Below are positions 1 to 10,068 of a stretch of DNA of 64,000 nucleotides, in pieces. The stretch lies in assembly GCA_027186245.1 (NCBI GenBank), contig CP114481.1:55374569-55438568 (forward strand). Direction: 5' to 3'. The DNA comes from Coriaria nepalensis (taxonomy: Eukaryota; Streptophyta; Magnoliopsida; Cucurbitales; Coriariaceae). The notes below the pieces were generated by a model, which had not been told where the DNA came from, searched no databases, and worked only from the letters and a program-made list of their open reading frames with translations. The translations under genes and the position numbers were made by a program. The number at the start of each line of letters is the position of its first letter. The first letter of the stretch is position 1.

Positions 1-2065
1 TAAAATAAAAAAGTTAAAACTATTTTCTTTCTCCTCTTAACTTTTTATTTAAAAAAAATAATAAAAAAATAAAATAAAATAACCTAATATAAAATTATTT
101 GAAAAATTATTAACTAAAATATAACATTAATTTAATTTAAATTAAATTACATTCGAAGAATTTGATAGAAAAAACTAACATGAATGAATACTCTAGAAAA
201 ATGTGGTACCCAAAAAGCTAAATTAAAGTGATTTCCAAGAAGGCAATATTTAATATTTGATTTAAGTTAATATCCATAACACTTTATTTTGTTGATTATC
301 CATAACTATAAGTAAAATGTAAAAATATAAAAAAGAGGGCACAATGTCAAAAGCATATCGAAATTCTTATATGATGTGAAAAGTTAGGATGAGTCATTAC
401 GTTTTGCTTTCGATTCGTGACTCCATTATATTATATTATATTATCTATACTTTATTACAATGAATAATGACGTCCGTCTTTGTATATGCACATATTATAT
501 AGTATATTTTATAATAAAATTTGAACTTAAATATATAATTATGTTGCACGTGATAATTTTATAATTAAAATTTTTTAAAATATATTTATTTCATATTTTA
601 TTATAATTTCTCTAAATATTTTTATTTTATTATAAATTTAATATTTTAATTAAATCTTATTATAAATTTTATTTTAATAATATCATAATTTTATTATAAT
701 TTTTATTTGATAAGATTATAAATTTATATAAAAGAAATTGAATTTAAAAATTAATGATAGATAAAATATTATGTTAATAAAAAATAAAATAATTATTTAT
801 GTTATTTTTTTTTTATCTTATCATAATTTTATTTTAATAATTATTATAATCACTAAAAAAAATCATTTATATTGATTTTTTATTTTTTTATTTATAAAAA
901 ATAAAAATAAAAAATCATCCACAAGTAATTTCATTCTCATCCAACTCTTAGCCTTCGCTTCCCATATAAATTTTGATTTCATATTTCTCTCCTATTTCAA
1001 CTTTTCATCATATCGTTTTTAATATTATTACTTTCACATCACTGATCTTCATAATTAAAGATAAATATTATAAGAATTTTGAATATTATTTAATCTCAAT
1101 ATAAATAATAAATTTATTAATTTTGATATAATTCTACTTGATGTTATATATGATTTTACTATCTAATTTAATTATTAAATATATTTACTTAGTTAATGAT
1201 CTCTCTAAATTTTTTTTATATTATTTAGAGCATGATATTCATACTTCAATTTATCGCATGGATAAGACATCTAATTAACCCAAAATATCTGGTAGTTGAT
1301 ACTTGATACATGTAATATTAGTTCTTTTTTTTTTTTTTTTTTTTTAATATTTCAAAAAGTAAAATAAATTGATTCATAAATATACAAACTGATATTCAGT
1401 GAGATATCACTCGAATGGACCTAAATCAACAGTGAAATTCATTACAGAAAATCTGAAAATATCTTCATTAATGCAAAAATTGTCGTCCAAATACTTAAAA
1501 CTACATATTGAAATTAAACATCTCAAAAGAAATCCTAATCCCACATAAATTTGAGTTCATAATTCTAGTCACTGAAAGCGAGCATAGAGCAGTGAATGCA
1601 TATCACATCTAGTCATTATGTCATGTTTTTTACTTAGAGGAATTGTGTTGTAATTAACTTGTTATGGAGGAACTAACTGTAATTAGTCTTCGTTAATTAT
1701 GGTGAGAATACTCGCAAGATGAAGAAGATAGAATTTAGTCTTATTAATTACTCTGAACTTTCCTCATCCCTTTCTTCTAGTTCTAGTCAAATTCAGTCGT
1801 TATCATTTATTATTTGATTGTAATCTTTTCCTTCTACGAAGAAGAAAATAAGTAATGGGAGTAGGTAGTTAGAGACTTTGAGTTGTGGTCGACGAGAGCC
1901 AAAGATGCCAAAATAATACGATCACTTCGTGTACGTAAATCGCGACAGAAATTTAGAGCTGACAAATGTTGTCGATACGTACAAGCCGCGTTGGTTGAAA
2001 TAAGATTCTTATTTTAGTCAAAAAGATTCCATGACACAAACAGCCAACGAGTCAATGATTTTGAA
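1..2065. other. AT-rich intergenic DNA
   Basis: The sequence is very AT-rich with many A/T runs and only short spurious ORFs. A pyrimidine run lies near 1325-1346. I see no gene, RNA or intact repeat boundary. The left edge of the peptide-gene duplication starts near its right end. Confidence 0.6.
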
Positions 2066-2280
2066 CAATTTATAATTTGTTTTTCTTCTTAATCTCACAT
2101 AAGTTGATTATAATGATACCCATCTGGTCTAGAAAACTGACATTATTGCTTATTAGATTCAGATTTCCAATTACTTTAAAAGTACATTTCTTAATTTTCA
2201 CGAAACCATGCATGCATATAACTAGAGATCAAACAGAGGAGGCAGCAATAGATAAGGCAATAGCCTAAATATAAGATGCC

Positions 2281-2717
2281 TTAAAGGTGCTTGTTAGGAC
2301 GATGAATGTAACCGCCCTTCCAGGGGAAATCTTCAGTAAGATCCCTACCAACATGATTAAGCAGCATGACAACCTCCTTCTCATTCATCTGATCCAAACC
2401 CTTCTTATTTGGAACTCTCCCTTCATATATAAAAAGTTACTTGTTATTAAAATAATATAAAAAATGCATGTATATACGTATCTGAATTAAACATGTAAAT
2501 TATTCTCCTATGACAGGCATATAGCTAGCCTATACATATATATATATATACACACAGTAAAAGAAGAAGATTTACAGGAGCTGTGAGGCCCGGACGTAGA
2601 AGGATCAGAAAGGAGATTCCTTGCAGACACATGACTACTTGCAGTTAGGATCATGATCATAGCAATCAAGATCGACACCATGAAAGCTGTTGAATTAAGC
2701 TTCTTAGCTCCAGCCAT
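2281..2717 (-). CDS. Predicted small secreted peptide precursor, copy A
   Basis: Two-exon model on the minus strand: exon 1 is 2717-2576, exon 2 is 2420-2281. The 155-bp intron has a GTAAAT donor and an AG acceptor and joins in phase to 93 residues. Residues about 10-33 are strongly hydrophobic (FMVSILIAMIMIL) and end in SHVSA, a plausible signal-peptide cleavage site. The remainder is about 60 residues, hydrophilic and without cysteine. The tail reads EDFPWKGGYIHRPNKHL, and its W-x-G-G-Y-x-H-x-P-N core recurs in copies B and D. This layout resembles post-translationally processed plant signalling peptides, but the motif is not CLE, CEP, IDA/PIP, RGF, PSK, PSY or RALF as I know them. A TATA-like TATAAATT (2793-2800, minus strand) is about 80 bp upstream of the ATG. 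Function is unknown. Confidence 0.7.
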
Positions 2718-2792
2718 AGTACTACTCCTCAAGTTAGCAGGACAACAACTAACTAAGTGAACTAACACATTAGAAGACAAGGCAGTGCTCCC

Positions 2793-2800
2793 AATTTATA
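2793..2800 (-). promoter_or_regulatory. TATA box of peptide gene A
   Basis: TATAAATT on the minus strand lies 76 bp upstream of the ATG. The same octamer sits at the same relative place in copies B (5250-5257) and C (15075-15082). In copy D it is TATATATT-like near 16771. This conservation supports a real core promoter and the chosen start codons. Confidence 0.55.
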
Positions 2801-3401
2801 TTCCAGTACTAGTTGAATTCCTTTTTATTTTAAGTACAACTTGAACTATAAAATTTTGGATGTATTGACCCAAGTATGTAGCCAGCTAGCTAGTCCATTG
2901 ATCCTCACATCCGTGACCATGCCATGTGCTGTAGTAACTAGGGTTGATCGGGTCAACAAAGTCTGCGAATCATACAAGCTTAATTAGATTGATCATTGAC
3001 TCTCCATCAAATTGTTTTCTGCTCATCAACTTCAACTTCTAGGTCGTTTTCTAGATTAATTAACTGCAATTTAATGCTTATTGTCTTGTCTTCTCAATTT
3101 TACTTTGCAATATCTCATCCTACATGCATGTAGAAAATTAGCTTCATTAAGAAGAATATAATTTTTTGGAGTTATGTAGGGAGCTAAGCCACTATGATCT
3201 TTTAGCAACAATATATAATCTTATATAGTATTCAGCTCAAGTTTGTATGGGTTGGATACTTAGATTCAGCCTTCACTGAAGTGTTAAAAGACCAAGCTAG
3301 CTAGACATGTAACTTGACTTTCGCCTTAAGTAATAAGAATAAGAAGGGGGAACAATTTATAACTTTTTTTTTTCTTTTTCCTTAATCTCACATAAGTTGA
3401 C

Positions 3402-4634
3402 TGTTATGAATTCTTATGATTCTTTTTTATCATTTCAAGTTTACAAACAGATGTGAGTTCCTCTTTTATTCAAGATTCAAATTTAACAAGAAATAAAGTA
3501 GGGATAGAGACAATCAACACAAAGTTTACCGTGTTTCCCCAAAACAGGTACATCCACGTTGAACTTCGTTCAAACGGATCTCGTTACTATTATATTGTTC
3601 AGATTACACCCACATACATGTGATCAGACCCTCACAGACAACCAAAGAGATTCCAAGATCAAATCACCACCCAACAATTTTACCCTGGAGAAAGGCAACT
3701 CCTAGATATATTCAAGATCAAAACCATAAATCACAGAAGAGTATAATATATTCAGATATCAGATCAGTCAAACTCAATCAAAGAAGAATTAAGATCGCAT
3801 AAATGACACAAATCCTAAATTCAGTAGAAATGAGGGAGAGTAGAATATATAAAATACTGGGAAAAATTAAGTACTCAGATTTAAGGACTTAATAGAAGAC
3901 CTAAAGATCCAAGTTGCAAACACTTGCCCTGATGGGCTGGGCCATCGATGGTCTATGAGCTTCACAAATAATGGGCAAACTATTTATAAATCTAACAATC
4001 TCCACCTTGAAACTCACAAAGACCCTTATCTCCACCTACAACCAAAATATACCCAATTTCTCTTCAACCTCCTTAGTGCAACATGATCTTCAATTTGATG
4101 CCATCATCGCTCCAAGTACCGGTAATCACTTTATATGAATTAGATTCAAGCAATACTTGAATTCGCTCATAGTGACCATTTTAATACCCATATCTGCAGG
4201 ATTTTCTTTGGAGGACACTTTGGAGATTTCCAAAACCAGAAGCTAAAGTCTCTCTGAAAAAATGGTACTTCACATTAACATGTTTGGTCCGCTCGTGATG
4301 AACTAAATTTGTGCACAAGAGCAAAGCACTCTGACTGTCAGTATACACAGTATATGAACCCTGCAGAATTTTGATCTCTCTTAAGAGACCCTGAACCCAA
4401 ATTGCTTTCTTGAAGACATCCGTTACATCCACATTTACCAAGTAGAATATAGTAGGCTGTAGTGGACTTCCTTAAGTCTCTAGCATATTCAGAATCTACA
4501 AAAGCAACTAATTCAAAGGAGTTAATCCATTTACCAAATAATAAATCAATATTAATAGAACTGCTTAAGTATCTCAACATCCATGCATGCATGCATATAA
4601 ACGTAAAAGACTAAACATATAACAAGAAACCAAT
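3402..4634 (-). mobile_element. Truncated Ty1/copia element with 3' LTR
   Basis: The 596-bp LTR spans 3402-3997 and is bounded by TG...CA. Immediately inside it is a polypurine tract (minus strand AAGGTGGAGAT, 3998-4010). Next comes a decayed RNase H coding piece in two frames (4592-4181, minus) with motifs such as SFELVAFVDSEYA, YTVYTDSQSALLL and HERTKHVNVKYHF, which are typical of copia RNase H. The rest of the polyprotein and the 5' LTR are missing. The inner break is near 4600-4634, where peptide-gene unit B resumes. Confidence 0.75.
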
Positions 4635-4749
4635 AAACCAATACTTTAAAAGTACATTTCTTAATTTTTTCGAAACCATGCAGTCATATAACTAGAGATC
4701 AAACAGAGGAAGCAGCAATACATAAGGCAATAGCCTAAACATAAAAGCC

Positions 4750-5174
4750 TTAAAGGTGCTTGTTAGGACGATGAATGTAACCCCCCTTCCAGGGGAAATC
4801 TTCATTAAGATCCCTACCAACATGATTAAGCAGCATGACAACCTCCTCCTCATTCATCTGATCCAAACCCTTCTTATTTGGAACTCTCCCTTCATATATA
4901 AAAAGTTACTTGTTATTAAAATAATATAAGAAATGCATGTATATACGTATTTGAATTAAACATGTAAATTATTCTCCTATGACAGGCATATAGCTAGACT
5001 ATATATATATACAGTAAAAGAAGAAGATTTACAGGAGCTGTGAGGCCCGGACGTAGAAGGATCAGAAAGGAGATTCCTTGCAGACACATGACTGGATGCA
5101 GTTAGGATCATGATCATAGCAATTAAGATCGACACCATGAAAGCTGTTGAATTAAGCTTCTTAGCTTCTGCCAT
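4750..5174 (-). CDS. Predicted small secreted peptide precursor, copy B
   Basis: Near-identical duplicate of copy A with the same gene structure: exon 1 is 5174-5033, exon 2 is 4889-4750, with the same GTAAAT donor and again 93 residues. It differs from A at only a few residues: G3E, K62E in the NE-K/E-EVV segment, and T76N before EDFPWKGGY. The leader and the whole PWKGGYIHRPNKHL tail are unchanged. The reading frame is intact in both exons. Its upstream region is cut at 5497 by the old copia, leaving about 320 bp of promoter including the TATA box at 5250-5257. Function is unknown. Confidence 0.68.
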
Positions 5175-5496
5175 AGTACTACTCCTCAAGTTAGCAGGAC
5201 AACAACTAACTAAGTGAACTAACACATTAGAAGACAAGGCAGTGCTCCCAATTTATATTCCAGTACTAGTTGAATTCCTTTTTATTTTAAGTCCAACTTG
5301 AACTATAAAAATTTTGGATGTGTTGACCCAAGTATGTAGCTAGCTAGCTAGTCCATTGATCCTCACACCCGTGACCATGCCATGTGGTGTAGAACCTAGG
5401 GTTGATCAGGTTTGCGAATCATACAAGCTTATTGATCATTGACTCTCCATCAAATTTCTTTCTGCTCATCAACTTCGATTTCTAGGTCGTTTTCTA

Positions 5497-8400
5497 CGCG
5501 AATCGTTCACGCACCCAGGTGATGCAACTGAATGAGGATCTCTCTCTTGCTCAAAAGGGAACCCAATCTATTTTTGATTTTTTACAGGTAATCAAGGAGT
5601 AATCAAGGCGAAAGCTGATGAACTAGCCGTCATCGACAAAGCCATGCCCATCGATGATCTCACTCTATACATCTTGAATGGCCTTGGTGCAGAGTTCTGG
5701 GAAATCGCTGCTCCGATTAGAACCCGTGAGTCCGCTCACCAATTCGAAGAGCTCCCCAACCTCTTGGTCTCCCATGAAGCGTATCTCCACCGCCTAGAGA
5801 TGGCTACCGGCAACGTTGTAGCTACGACGAATGCTGCGCATCGTCGCTCATAGCAGCCCAACCATTCCTTTCATGCACCAAATTGAGGCAAACACTCCAC
5901 TAGACAACTTTCACGCAACTACCCTCATCCTAACCAGCCCGTCCCCACTTCTAAATCTCATTACTCCAAGCCTAGAAGCAGTAACTCTCAGCCAAATACT
6001 CAGGCCCATATCGGTGCCATAGATATTCATCATCCTCCCAACATGTTTCATTTATCTAATGTTTTGTGTGTTCCTCATATTCATTGCAATCTTTTATCTG
6101 TTCACTTTATGCAAGCAAATAATATTTTCATTAAATATCACCCTTACTTCTTTCTTGTGAAGGATCGAGCAATGTAGGCGACACTAATGTGCGGGCCATG
6201 TGAGAATGAAATTTACCAACTTCGAGCACCACCTTCATCTCCGCCCACTGCTTTTCTTAGTGAACACACGGACATTTGTGGTTGGCACCACCGATTGGGT
6301 CATGCACCTTCTAAGACTATATCTCATATTATTCGTAGCTTTCATTTACCAGTTATCTGGAACAATAATTTTAATTCAAGTGATTGTATTTCATGCAGCT
6401 CTAATAAAAGCACTCGACATCCTTTTGGTGATACATCACTTTAAAGCAATCATCCTTTGCACTATGTTGTTTATTCTGATGCATGGGGTCCCGCGGGCGT
6501 GGCCACTCTCCATGGTCAACGTTATTATCTCATCCTTGTTGACCATTTCACAAAGTACACGTGGTTATTCCCACTACAAGCAAAGTCGGAGGTCCTCTCT
6601 AATTTTAAGAAGTTTAAAGCGCGTATGGAAAATCAGTTTAGTTGCAAAATAAAAATTCTTTATAGGGATAATGGTGGTGGATTTCTCAGGCTCAAACCCT
6701 TTTTAGCAACAAATGGGATTAGCTAGCATACCTACAAAATGACACGGCTGAACGTCGTCATCGGTCAATTGTTCAAACGGGCCATACTCTTCTTCATCAA
6801 GCCCACCTTCTGGTTACTTTCTTGGCTTATGCATTTGAAGCAGCCGTTTATCTACTAAACCGCCTCCTTTCATCCCTACTTCATGGCAAGAGTCCGTTCG
6901 AGATGTTATTTCACCGTCGGCCCAACTACCACAATTTACGGACCTTTCGTTGTCTATGTTTCCCCTGGCTCAAGCCTTAATACAGTCACAAACTCAAGCT
7001 CACCTCCCGCCCTCATGTTTTTCTCGGGTACTCTACATCTTAGAGTGCGTATAAGTGCATGGACGCCACCAATTATCGCATTTATATCTTGCGGAATGTC
7101 AAGTTTTCGGAAACCATTTTTCCATTTTAAGAGTCGCCGTCAACCCCGCTGCCCGTCTCATCACCACCATGTGACCCACGATTATGCTCCACTGCTCCCT
7201 TGGTAGATTCTTATTCGTCACTGGCTCCCACACAGGTAACACCCCTTCCTTCCTTGCATAATTCGCTTTCTAACGTTACTGTACAGGCCCATGCAAATGG
7301 CCCACTGCCCAGCGCCTCAACTGCTTCCGACGTGTCGGCGTCTGCATCCCCAATGCCACAAACGTCACGTCAATTCAGACCTCTGGGCTTCACACTGTTT
7401 TTGGCCCAAATTCGCCTCTGCTACCACCTTCTTACTCTGATGGGCCATCTCACTTTGGGCCACCCTCACTCAAATCACCTGGGCTCTCCACATTGCAGAC
7501 CGCATTCTTGATGCCTCCCATGCAAATCCTCAGCATGCACCACCCGCCGGACGTACACATGTTATGCAAACACGATCAATGAATGGGATTTTTCGCCCCA
7601 AATATTTACACACTGCTACTAAGCATCCAATAGCTGTGGAGCACTAACCAACTACCGTTACTCAAGCACTCAAGGATCCCCGTTGGCGGCACGCCATGTC
7701 CGAAGAATTTAACGCTCTTCTCTGCTACTTGGGAGTCAATTCCTTCGTCGTATGCCTATAATGTTATTGGTTGCAAATGGTCGCATCAAATGGAAATTCA
7801 ATGGTTGCATAGATCGCTTCAAGGCCTATCTTGTTGTCAAAGGATTCCACTAACGTCCCAAGCTGACTTTTAGTCCAATTGTTAAATCAATAACTACTTG
7901 CACCATCACATCATTTACCGTCTTGAACGGTTGGTCTATGCAGCAACTTGACATTAATTATATGTTTCTCCACGGTGAATTAATGGAGGAAGTGTTCATG
8001 ACTCAACTGTCGGGTTTCATTGACTCCACTCATCCCGATCATGTTTGTCGTCTTCGTCGTTCTCTATCGGCTCAAACGAGCCCCTTTGCTTGGTATCATG
8101 CACTTAGTGATGCTCTCACCTCTCATGGGTTCACTCAATCAAAGTCCAGTGCCTCCTTGTTCATTTATCGGAAGGCATCCTCCACACTTTACTTTCTTGT
8201 CTAAGTTGATGACTTGCTCATCATCGGCAATGACTCCTCTTTCTTTAATTTCTCGGGTTGTTGACCACTTGGGGTCCCTTTCTCAATCAAGGATCTCGTG
8301 CCCCTCTTCTTCTTCCTCGGCGTCGAGGTCCTCCATTGCTCTGAAGGAGTTCTCTAGAGTCGACACAAGTACATATATTCTTCATCGTCACAACACGAAT

Positions 8401-9253
8401 GGTGTGAAGCCACTTCACACCCTCATGCAATCAAAGAGCAGCTTACCAATGGCTGCCACCTCCCCTCTCGCCGGTGCTACTCCATACCGACAACTTATTG
8501 GGGCCCTCCAATACTTTACACTCACTCGGCCGGAGATTACCTTTCCAGTAAACCGCTTGGCCATCAATACATGTACAGTGTCGGTTTAGCCATAGAAGAT
8601 AAGAGAGAAGTAAAAATCTTAAATAATTGTGATATATATATATATATATATATATTTATTGAAATTTAAAAATATATTAAAAATACTTTTACCAGTTCAT
8701 AAAAAAATATGAAAAAAATTTTAAAAAATGAAATAGTTAGTAAATATTTTTACACGTTTTATTAAAGTAATTTCTTTATTAATAGAGATGATATGATTTA
8801 TATATATAATATTTTCTTAAAATATATTTCATATCAAAATGACTCCAAATTTTAATTGGACTTAGGGTTTCAATTGATCACTAGCCGTCTCTGTACATGC
8901 ATCGTCCGACCGAGGCCCATTGGGAGGCTGCCGAACAGTTTCTCCATTACTTAAAAGGGGGACCATCTCTCATGGATTACTCATTCATCGTTCCTTGTCA
9001 CTTGACATCATTGCATATTCTAATGCTGATTGGATCGGTAATCTGCATGATCGCTCCTCCACTTCGGCTTTCCCTGTCTTTCTTGGTCTAAATCCAATCG
9101 TGTGGAGTACTCGCAAATAGCAGGCTGTTGCCTGATCCTCTATGGAAGCCGAATATCGCGCTCTAGCTTGTGCCGCTTCCGAACTCCAGTAGCTTTGAAA
9201 CTTATTCAGTGAATTATCACTTCCATTCCGTCGCCCACCCACTCTATTATGTG
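5497..9253 (+). mobile_element. Old decayed Ty1/copia element, 5' part
   Basis: Fragmented copia polyprotein read in several frames with many stops. A gag (UBN2-like) piece is at 5500-5850 (DLTLYILNGLG). The pre-integrase region is at 6220-6440 (WHHRLGHAPSKT and C-x2-C). The integrase core is at 6450-6720 (YSDAWGPAG, YRDNGG). RT pieces are at 7900-8560 (MQQLDINYMFLHGEL) and RNase H is at 8900-9253. The 5' LTR and gag start are missing. The element continues at 14321 after the young copia inserted in its RNase H. Confidence 0.8.
8574..8895. mobile_element. MITE-like insertion in the old copia RT region
   Basis: This 322-bp AT-rich block has no coding capacity and splits the copia RT/RNase H coding sequence between NRLA and MHRPTEAHW. 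Its ends form imperfect 11-bp terminal inverted repeats: TACAGTGTCGG at the left and, on the opposite strand, TACAGAGACGG at the right. It is flanked by a direct CATG (8570-8573 and 8896-8899). Removing the block and one CATG rejoins the copia motif. An (AT)n run lies at about 8633-8655. The superfamily is undetermined. Confidence 0.6.
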
Positions 9254-9382
9254 TGTTAGATTATATATGTAGTGTGTCCCACATTGGTTATATATATATG
9301 TGATCTGTATTGTTAGCCTATATATATAGGCATCCTCTGTACATCATAGGTGTGATTAAAATACAATATTATATTCTCAACA
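9254..9382 (+). repeat. 5' LTR of copia copy 1
   Basis: 129 bp, TG...CA ends, unusually short for a plant copia LTR. It contains a palindromic GCCTATATATATAGGC that may serve as the core promoter. The primer-binding site abuts it with no spacer. Confidence 0.93.
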
Positions 9383-9394
9383 TGGTATCAGAGC
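9383..9394 (+). other. Primer-binding site (initiator tRNA-Met)
   Basis: TGGTATCAGAGC directly follows the 5' LTR. It is the standard plant copia primer-binding sequence. Confidence 0.9.
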
Positions 9395-9865
9395 ATAGGT
9401 TCTGAATCACCTCAAAAAAAAAAAAAAAAAAATTCCGCATCTTATTTTCTTTTTTTGGCGCCGCTAGTGTTCTCCGGCGATTATCTTGCTTTGTCTTTTG
9501 CGGTTCTCTTTCTTCTGCTCATAGTTTTCAGCGGTTCCATATACCGCTAGAAACCTCGGAAGACGACCGTTCCAGAGCCGCCGCACACAGCCTCATAGGG
9601 GTTCCCACGCTCCCTCATGCGCCGCTCAAATTCCCGGCCGTCTCACCACTGCCGCCTCGCCGTCAGCCGCCACAGTGGTCCGTTCACGTCCGTTCGAGCA
9701 CCATTCGGTAGATCAAGCTCCGCCGATTCCAGAATAGGAGCCAGTTCCTCCGATCTCATCCGCACGCTCTCCCACGCGCCCAAGAAAGCTCCGCGCGTCA
9801 GCCTCACGCGCCAAGCCGCCGCCAGCTCTCCGCGCGTGCTCTACACGCGCCAGACCTCCGAGGCG

Positions 9866-9996
9866 ACGTCATCAGTGCCACGTCAGCCCTAGACACGTCA
9901 TCAGTGCCACGTCAGCCCTCGCGCACGTCCGCGTGCCACGTCATCATTGACTTGACATAGTCACAGTGTTGACCGTTGACTTTGACCAGCGTTGAC
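9866..9996 (+). promoter_or_regulatory. Stress-type cis-element array in the copia leader
   Basis: The untranslated leader between LTR and gag holds a 25-bp block starting ACGTCATCAGTGCC, repeated with a 29-bp period (9866-9890 and 9895-9919), giving five ACGTCA/CCACGTC-type TGA/bZIP cores. It is followed by six TTGAC W-box cores in 50 bp (9947, 9952, 9969, 9976, 9982, 9992). The sibling element has a comparable array. Such motifs are known WRKY and TGA binding cores; that they drive this element is inference. Confidence 0.5.
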
Positions 9997-10068
9997 CAGG
10001 TGCTTTCTTGTCTATTTTTTCGTCCCGATTCTATATTTGTGGTCTGTTTTTGTATTTGAGTACTTCAT

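Larger units (their letters stand above)
2066..3351. repeat. Tandem duplication unit A (peptide gene A)
   Basis: The sequence beginning near 2066 (ACAATTTATAA, then the TCTCACATAAGTTGA block) recurs at about 3353-3400, and the gene-bearing part at 2160-3060 recurs almost base for base at 4640-5496. This defines a tandem duplication of about 1.29 kb. More divergent copies of the gene and promoter part are at about 14.76-15.6 kb and 16.2-16.9 kb. The unit holds one small gene plus about 600 bp of 5' flank. Confidence 0.75.
3352..5496. repeat. Tandem duplication unit B, interrupted by a copia remnant
   Basis: Second copy of unit A. Its left edge (3352-3401) matches 2066-2110. Homology then breaks at a copia LTR (3402) and resumes near 4635, continuing to 5496, where an older copia fragment begins abruptly. 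The copia remnant is absent from unit A, so it arrived after the duplication. Confidence 0.7.

Noticed and set aside
2633..2720. Possibility that the peptide-gene leader starts at the upstream ATG (MSSNVLVHL...)
   Set aside because: The upstream Met is not usable in copies C and D, and the leader from MA-AKKL is the part conserved in all four.
6200..6652. 150-codon plus ORF in the old copia
   Set aside because: It is in the wrong frame relative to the pre-integrase and integrase motifs read at 6187-6444 and 6457-6726.
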